Positions 61,671-64,000 of a DNA stretch of 64,000 bases are shown one piece after another. A program made the position numbers and the translations under genes. This stretch comes from Clostridia bacterium (GTDB lineage: Bacteria; Bacillota; Clostridia; Oscillospirales; CAG-272). Positions within the stretch are counted from its first letter, which is position 1, and each line of letters starts with the position of its first letter. The stretch is from positions 1 to 64,000 of the forward strand of contig JAFTOG010000005.1 in the NCBI GenBank assembly GCA_017451485.1, written 5' to 3'. The notes under the pieces were generated by a model that saw only the letters and a program-made list of their open reading frames with translations, was not told where the DNA came from and made no database searches.

Positions 61671-62414
61671 ATGAAAGGATGGATTATATTTTCAATAATA
61701 GCTTTTTGTTCGATAATAGTAATAGACAAAATAACGAAACTAATATTAAGGATACCAAAGGTAAACGGATATTTAGGGGAAAAAAGAGTAAGCAGAATAA
61801 TAAAAAGACAACTAAAAGAAAATGAAAAAATATTAAATGATTATAGATTCAAAACAAGAGACGGTAAAACAGTTCAGATCGACCACATAATAATTAAAAC
61901 GAACGGAATATTCGTTATTGAAACTAAAAACTACACTGGAATTATAAAGGGGAAAGAAAGTCAATTAGAATGGACACAAATATCAAGAGCAAACAAAAAA
62001 TATAAATTATATAACCCCGTAAAACAAAATGAAAACCATATACATAAATTAATTCATCATTTACAACAAAACCTAACTGTAAAATCACTTGTTGTGTTTA
62101 CAAAAGCAGATATAAAAAGTCTTGAAAATATTCCAAATGTATGTAATTTGAAAGAAATGAAAATAATATTAGAGGAAAAAAGCACAACTACATTAAATAA
62201 AAACCAAATTGAAGATTTATATAACATTCTAATAACAAGAAAAGAAAATATAAAAGACAAAGAACATATAAAAAATATTAAGATAATGCAAGAAAATATA
62301 AAAAACGATATATGTCCACACTGCAAAGTGGCATTAATAATTAAAAAAGGGAAAAATGGATATTTCAAAGGATGCTCAAATTATCCTAATTGCAAATTTA
62401 CCAAGAAAATATAA
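61671..62414 (+). CDS. NERD-domain nuclease-like protein with topoisomerase-type zinc finger
   Basis: 247 residues. N-terminal membrane helix (about 3-19), NERD domain (GEKRV at 36-40, then Asp71 and Glu84-x-Lys86 in the PD-(D/E)xK arrangement of IDHIIIKTNGIFVIETKNYTG), basic linker, C-terminal zinc ribbon with Cys215, 218, 235 and 241 as in DNA topoisomerase I tails. Cotranscribed with the repressor (15-nt gap), thus expressed in the lysogen and lying next to attR: the typical position of a cargo (moron) gene such as a superinfection-exclusion or anti-phage factor (inference). Confidence 0.85.
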   Translation: MKGWIIFSIIAFCSIIVIDKITKLILRIPKVNGYLGEKRVSRIIKRQLKENEKILNDYRFKTRDGKTVQIDHIIIKTNGIFVIETKNYTGIIKGKESQLEWTQISRANKKYKLYNPVKQNENHIHKLIHHLQQNLTVKSLVVFTKADIKSLENIPNVCNLKEMKIILEEKSTTTLNKNQIEDLYNILITRKENIKDKEHIKNIKIMQENIKNDICPHCKVALIIKKGKNGYFKGCSNYPNCKFTKKI

Positions 62415-62453
62415 AAAAAGTGCCCAATAGGACACTTAAAAAGGGGTTATAAA

Positions 62454-62515
62454 ATTGGAAATCGTGTAACCCGTAACAGGGTTCGAGAGTTCGAATCTCT
62501 CCTTCTCCGCCAAAA
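62454..62515. repeat. attR core (62-bp direct repeat)
   Basis: Identical to 53567-53628. Contains only the 3' 60 nt of tRNA-Ser, without a 5' half, so it is not a functional tRNA. Confidence 0.95.
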
Positions 62516-62557
62516 GACCTTCTAACTGAACTTAAAGTTAGAAGGTCTTTTTTTTAT
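62515..62557 (+). terminator. Original tRNA-Ser terminator, displaced by the prophage
   Basis: 13-bp stem AGACCTTCTAACT/AGTTAGAAGGTCT followed by TTTTTTTT, immediately after the attR core. Confidence 0.8.
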
Positions 62558-62917
62558 TTTAAAACAAATTAATTCGAATCAAAATAGTTCGACTGCGCCT
62601 CACTAATTTGAACACCAGAATTAGTGAGGCTTTTATTTACATACCAACCTATGATACACAAATATGCTTTAGAATAAAAACATAAAACATTAATTTGTGA
62701 ACAAGAATATTTTTCAAGTTAATATTATTAAAATCACCTTAGAAACGATTACACACAGTTTCAAATATACCGAGACACGCCAAGAGAACGTAAACCGAAC
62801 ACCACGATTTGCGTTTTTTATTTATAACATAAAAGTGCCGTTGCTCTTAACTGACCTTTTCTAATCGGCTATTTGCAACAGTCCCTTTTGCTTCTGTTTA
62901 TGTTAATAAATACAGTA
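62558..62917. other. AT-rich gene-free stretch with terminator
   Basis: Contains a terminator-like hairpin (62596-62636, GCCTCACTAATT / AATTAGTGAGGC then TTTTATTT). Nothing else is recognisable in the next 280 nt. Confidence 0.5.
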
Positions 62918-63193
62918 TTAAACAATATCATCACTAGAATCAATTCGATCTATCAGTTCTTGCATTGTTTCCTTTGTCTCATTCACATCCTCCAACACAC
63001 AATCCATTTTATATGAACAAGTATCAAGTTTATCATCATTATTTTCAACATATCCGATTATTTCGTTTTTCATATTATCTATTTCAGAAACAAAATAATC
63101 TATATCGGCAGCAACTCCTTTTTCGTATTCAAGATGATCTAGCAAAACACAATCTATAACTAGGTTATTAATTGTCTTTTGAATTGCATCCAA
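62918..63193 (-). CDS. Hypothetical acidic protein
   Basis: 91 residues at most, acidic, predicted helical (DIDYFVSEIDNMKNEIIGYV, NETKETMQELIDRIDSS). The frame opens at a TTG with no SD; other starts are possible. Unknown function and only moderate support as a gene. Confidence 0.4.
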   Translation of the reverse strand: MDAIQKTINNLVIDCVLLDHLEYEKGVAADIDYFVSEIDNMKNEIIGYVENNDDKLDTCSYKMDCVLEDVNETKETMQELIDRIDSSDDIV

Positions 63194-63221
63194 AACGCTT
63201 AAAAGATTATTCTATATAAGT

Positions 63222-63680
63222 TTAACAATTTTTATTTAATGATAAAAGAAAACTTAATAAATCTGTTTTTTTGTTTAGCAAATAGTATGATTGTGGTGCT
63301 ACAAATCCTGGGAATTTAGAACGCAACAATTCCAAAGATACCTCTGAGATTTCATATACTTTTAATATTGGAAGAGCGCAACCTTTTCCTTTATCCAAAT
63401 ATTTTATAATATTATGATATGATCCAGGATTGCATTTTTCAGATAATGTACCTATTTCTTCGGATGTACCAAATATAGGTTCGCCAAACTCAACAATTCC
63501 CTTAATCGCCTTTGTTTTTTTAGATATATATATGTAAGCTATTGTTGGTTTTTTACAATATTGCTTTCTGAATTCGTATATCTTTTTCCCTGATTTCATT
63601 TCATTAAAAAACTCTTCTCTCAATGACATCAAAACATATGTTTTTTCTTCCTCAAACATACTCAACTGCTCATTATTCAT
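63222..63680 (-). CDS. ASCH-domain protein
   Basis: 152 residues. The pattern VLMSLREEFFNEMKSGKKIYEFRKQY...AYIYISKKTKAIKGIVEFGEPI is that of ASCH (PUA-like) domains, which bind RNA or modified nucleotides. Starts inside the SD/stop region of the gene upstream (8-base overlap; TTGGAGGGAATG), so the two are coupled. Role unknown. Confidence 0.78.
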   Translation of the reverse strand: MNNEQLSMFEEEKTYVLMSLREEFFNEMKSGKKIYEFRKQYCKKPTIAYIYISKKTKAIKGIVEFGEPIFGTSEEIGTLSEKCNPGSYHNIIKYLDKGKGCALPILKVYEISEVSLELLRSKFPGFVAPQSYYLLNKKTDLLSFLLSLNKNC

Positions 63681-64000
63681 TCATTCCCTCCAAAGATTCA
63701 AATAATATATTAAAATATTCAATGGTGTAATTTCTATAAAATTTTTTAGGATCTCCTACCCAATCGCAAGCAATACTCCACAATAAATTCATACCTGCAT
63801 CGGAATATTTCCTTTTGAATTCTGTATAATCATTAAATGCATTATTAATATTTTCATAATCTTTATTTTTCATATATAAAGATTTTGAAAATTTTGCTCC
63901 TGACCAATCTAATATCATAGGTGTAAATATTCTTAACGGTAATTCTTGTTCTCCCAAATGTAATAAGCCTTCACAATGAATTCTATTTGACCATGTTCCA
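63673..64000 (-). CDS. 3' part of a gene with KMSKS-like motif (runs off the window)
   Basis: The frame is open to the window edge, so only the C-terminal 108 or so residues are seen. They contain CEGLLHLGEQELPLRIF followed by DWSGAKFSKSLYM, where KFSKS resembles the KMSKS loop of class I aminoacyl-tRNA synthetases and related nucleotidyl transferases. The start at the TTG 63957 would be artificial. Coupled to the ASCH gene. Confidence 0.6.
   Translation of the reverse strand, partial: GTWSNRIHCEGLLHLGEQELPLRIFTPMILDWSGAKFSKSLYMKNKDYENINNAFNDYTEFKRKYSDAGMNLLWSIACDWVGDPKKFYRNYTIEYFNILFESLEGMNE

Larger units (their letters stand above)
53567..62515. mobile_element. Inovirus-like (filamentous phage) prophage
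   Basis: An 8.9 kb AT-rich element in tRNA-Ser. From left: a small ORF, tyrosine integrase, HUH Rep, a structured non-coding region, Zot/pI ATPase, two membrane proteins, pIII-like adhesin, small coat protein, a putative ssDNA-binding gene, a TM-coiled-coil protein, a small basic protein, an m5C-methylase-like protein and a short early gene. All of these are on the minus strand. A Cro/CI-type repressor and a NERD gene are on the plus strand next to attR. There is no terminase, head, tail, lysin or secretin. That set (Rep + Zot + tiny coat genes) defines inoviruses; absence of the secretin pIV fits a host with a single membrane. Confidence 0.9.

Noticed and set aside
62458-62511. Second tRNA-Ser gene at attR
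   Set aside because: Only the 3' part from the anticodon loop is present; no acceptor 5' strand or D arm.

Overview
The window looks like a chromosome segment of an anaerobic, spore-forming gut-type Clostridia (Firmicutes/Bacillota), probably uncultured. The evidence is spoIIE, Gram-positive style Shine-Dalgarno sites (AGGAGG), TTGACA-17-TATAAT promoters, clostridial gene families (aconitase X, PFL/DUF711 with its ACT partner, LUD, GldA/F/G-like exporter, several glycan phosphorylases and glycosidases) and moderate GC with AT-rich spacers. Species cannot be named from the sequence alone.

Layout. 0.1-8 kb: a long ECF-type sigma factor with a large C-terminal extension; a three-gene leftward operon (FMN/FeS/FAD old-yellow-enzyme oxidoreductase plus split aconitase X); a frameshifted YfcC/DcuC-type carrier; tRNA-Thr. 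8-16 kb: radical SAM protein, sugar-type MFS carrier with a glycerophosphodiesterase, a methylglyoxal-synthase-fold protein whose catalytic residues are replaced, YdbC, and a Gfo/Idh - membrane protein - LUD operon. 16-24 kb: a four-gene ABC exporter operon of the Gld type followed by a GH94 phosphorylase. 24-33 kb: mfd coupled to a GH78 rhamnosidase, a small membrane protein, spoIIE. 33-43 kb: SLOG protein, complete Liv branched-chain amino acid ABC transporter, ACT/DUF711 pair, O-acetylhomoserine sulfhydrylase and homoserine O-acetyltransferase. 43-49 kb: metallophosphoesterase, a hypothetical gene, a clan GH-D glycosidase, radical SAM and RNHCP proteins downstream of mnmE. 49-53.5 kb: MATE and MFS transporters, aminotransferase with an Lrp-type regulator, tRNA-Ser.

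Two features stand out. First, 53,567-62,515 is a complete-looking 8.9 kb filamentous-phage (inovirus-like) prophage, integrated in the tRNA-Ser gene and bounded by a 62-bp perfect direct repeat. It has a tyrosine integrase, HUH Rep, a Zot/pI-type ATPase with N-terminal membrane anchor, a small coat protein, a pIII-like adhesin, an orphan m5C-methylase-like protein, and a Cro/CI-type repressor facing three ACACA-N4-TGTGT operators laid over a perfect lytic promoter. A NERD-zinc-finger cargo gene sits next to attR, and a 687-nt structured non-coding origin/packaging candidate lies between rep and zot. No secretin is present, as expected in a host without an outer membrane.

Second, 43.1-48.2 kb is a sharply bounded compositional block. 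The tetranucleotide GCGC, counted by eye, occurs about 28 times there, 5 times in the preceding 43 kb and not at all in the next 5 kb before the tRNA. The right boundary falls inside mnmE. This suggests replacement by homologous recombination, or an assembly chimera. Beyond attR the window ends in AT-rich sequence with an ASCH-domain gene and the 3' part of a gene with a KMSKS-like motif.
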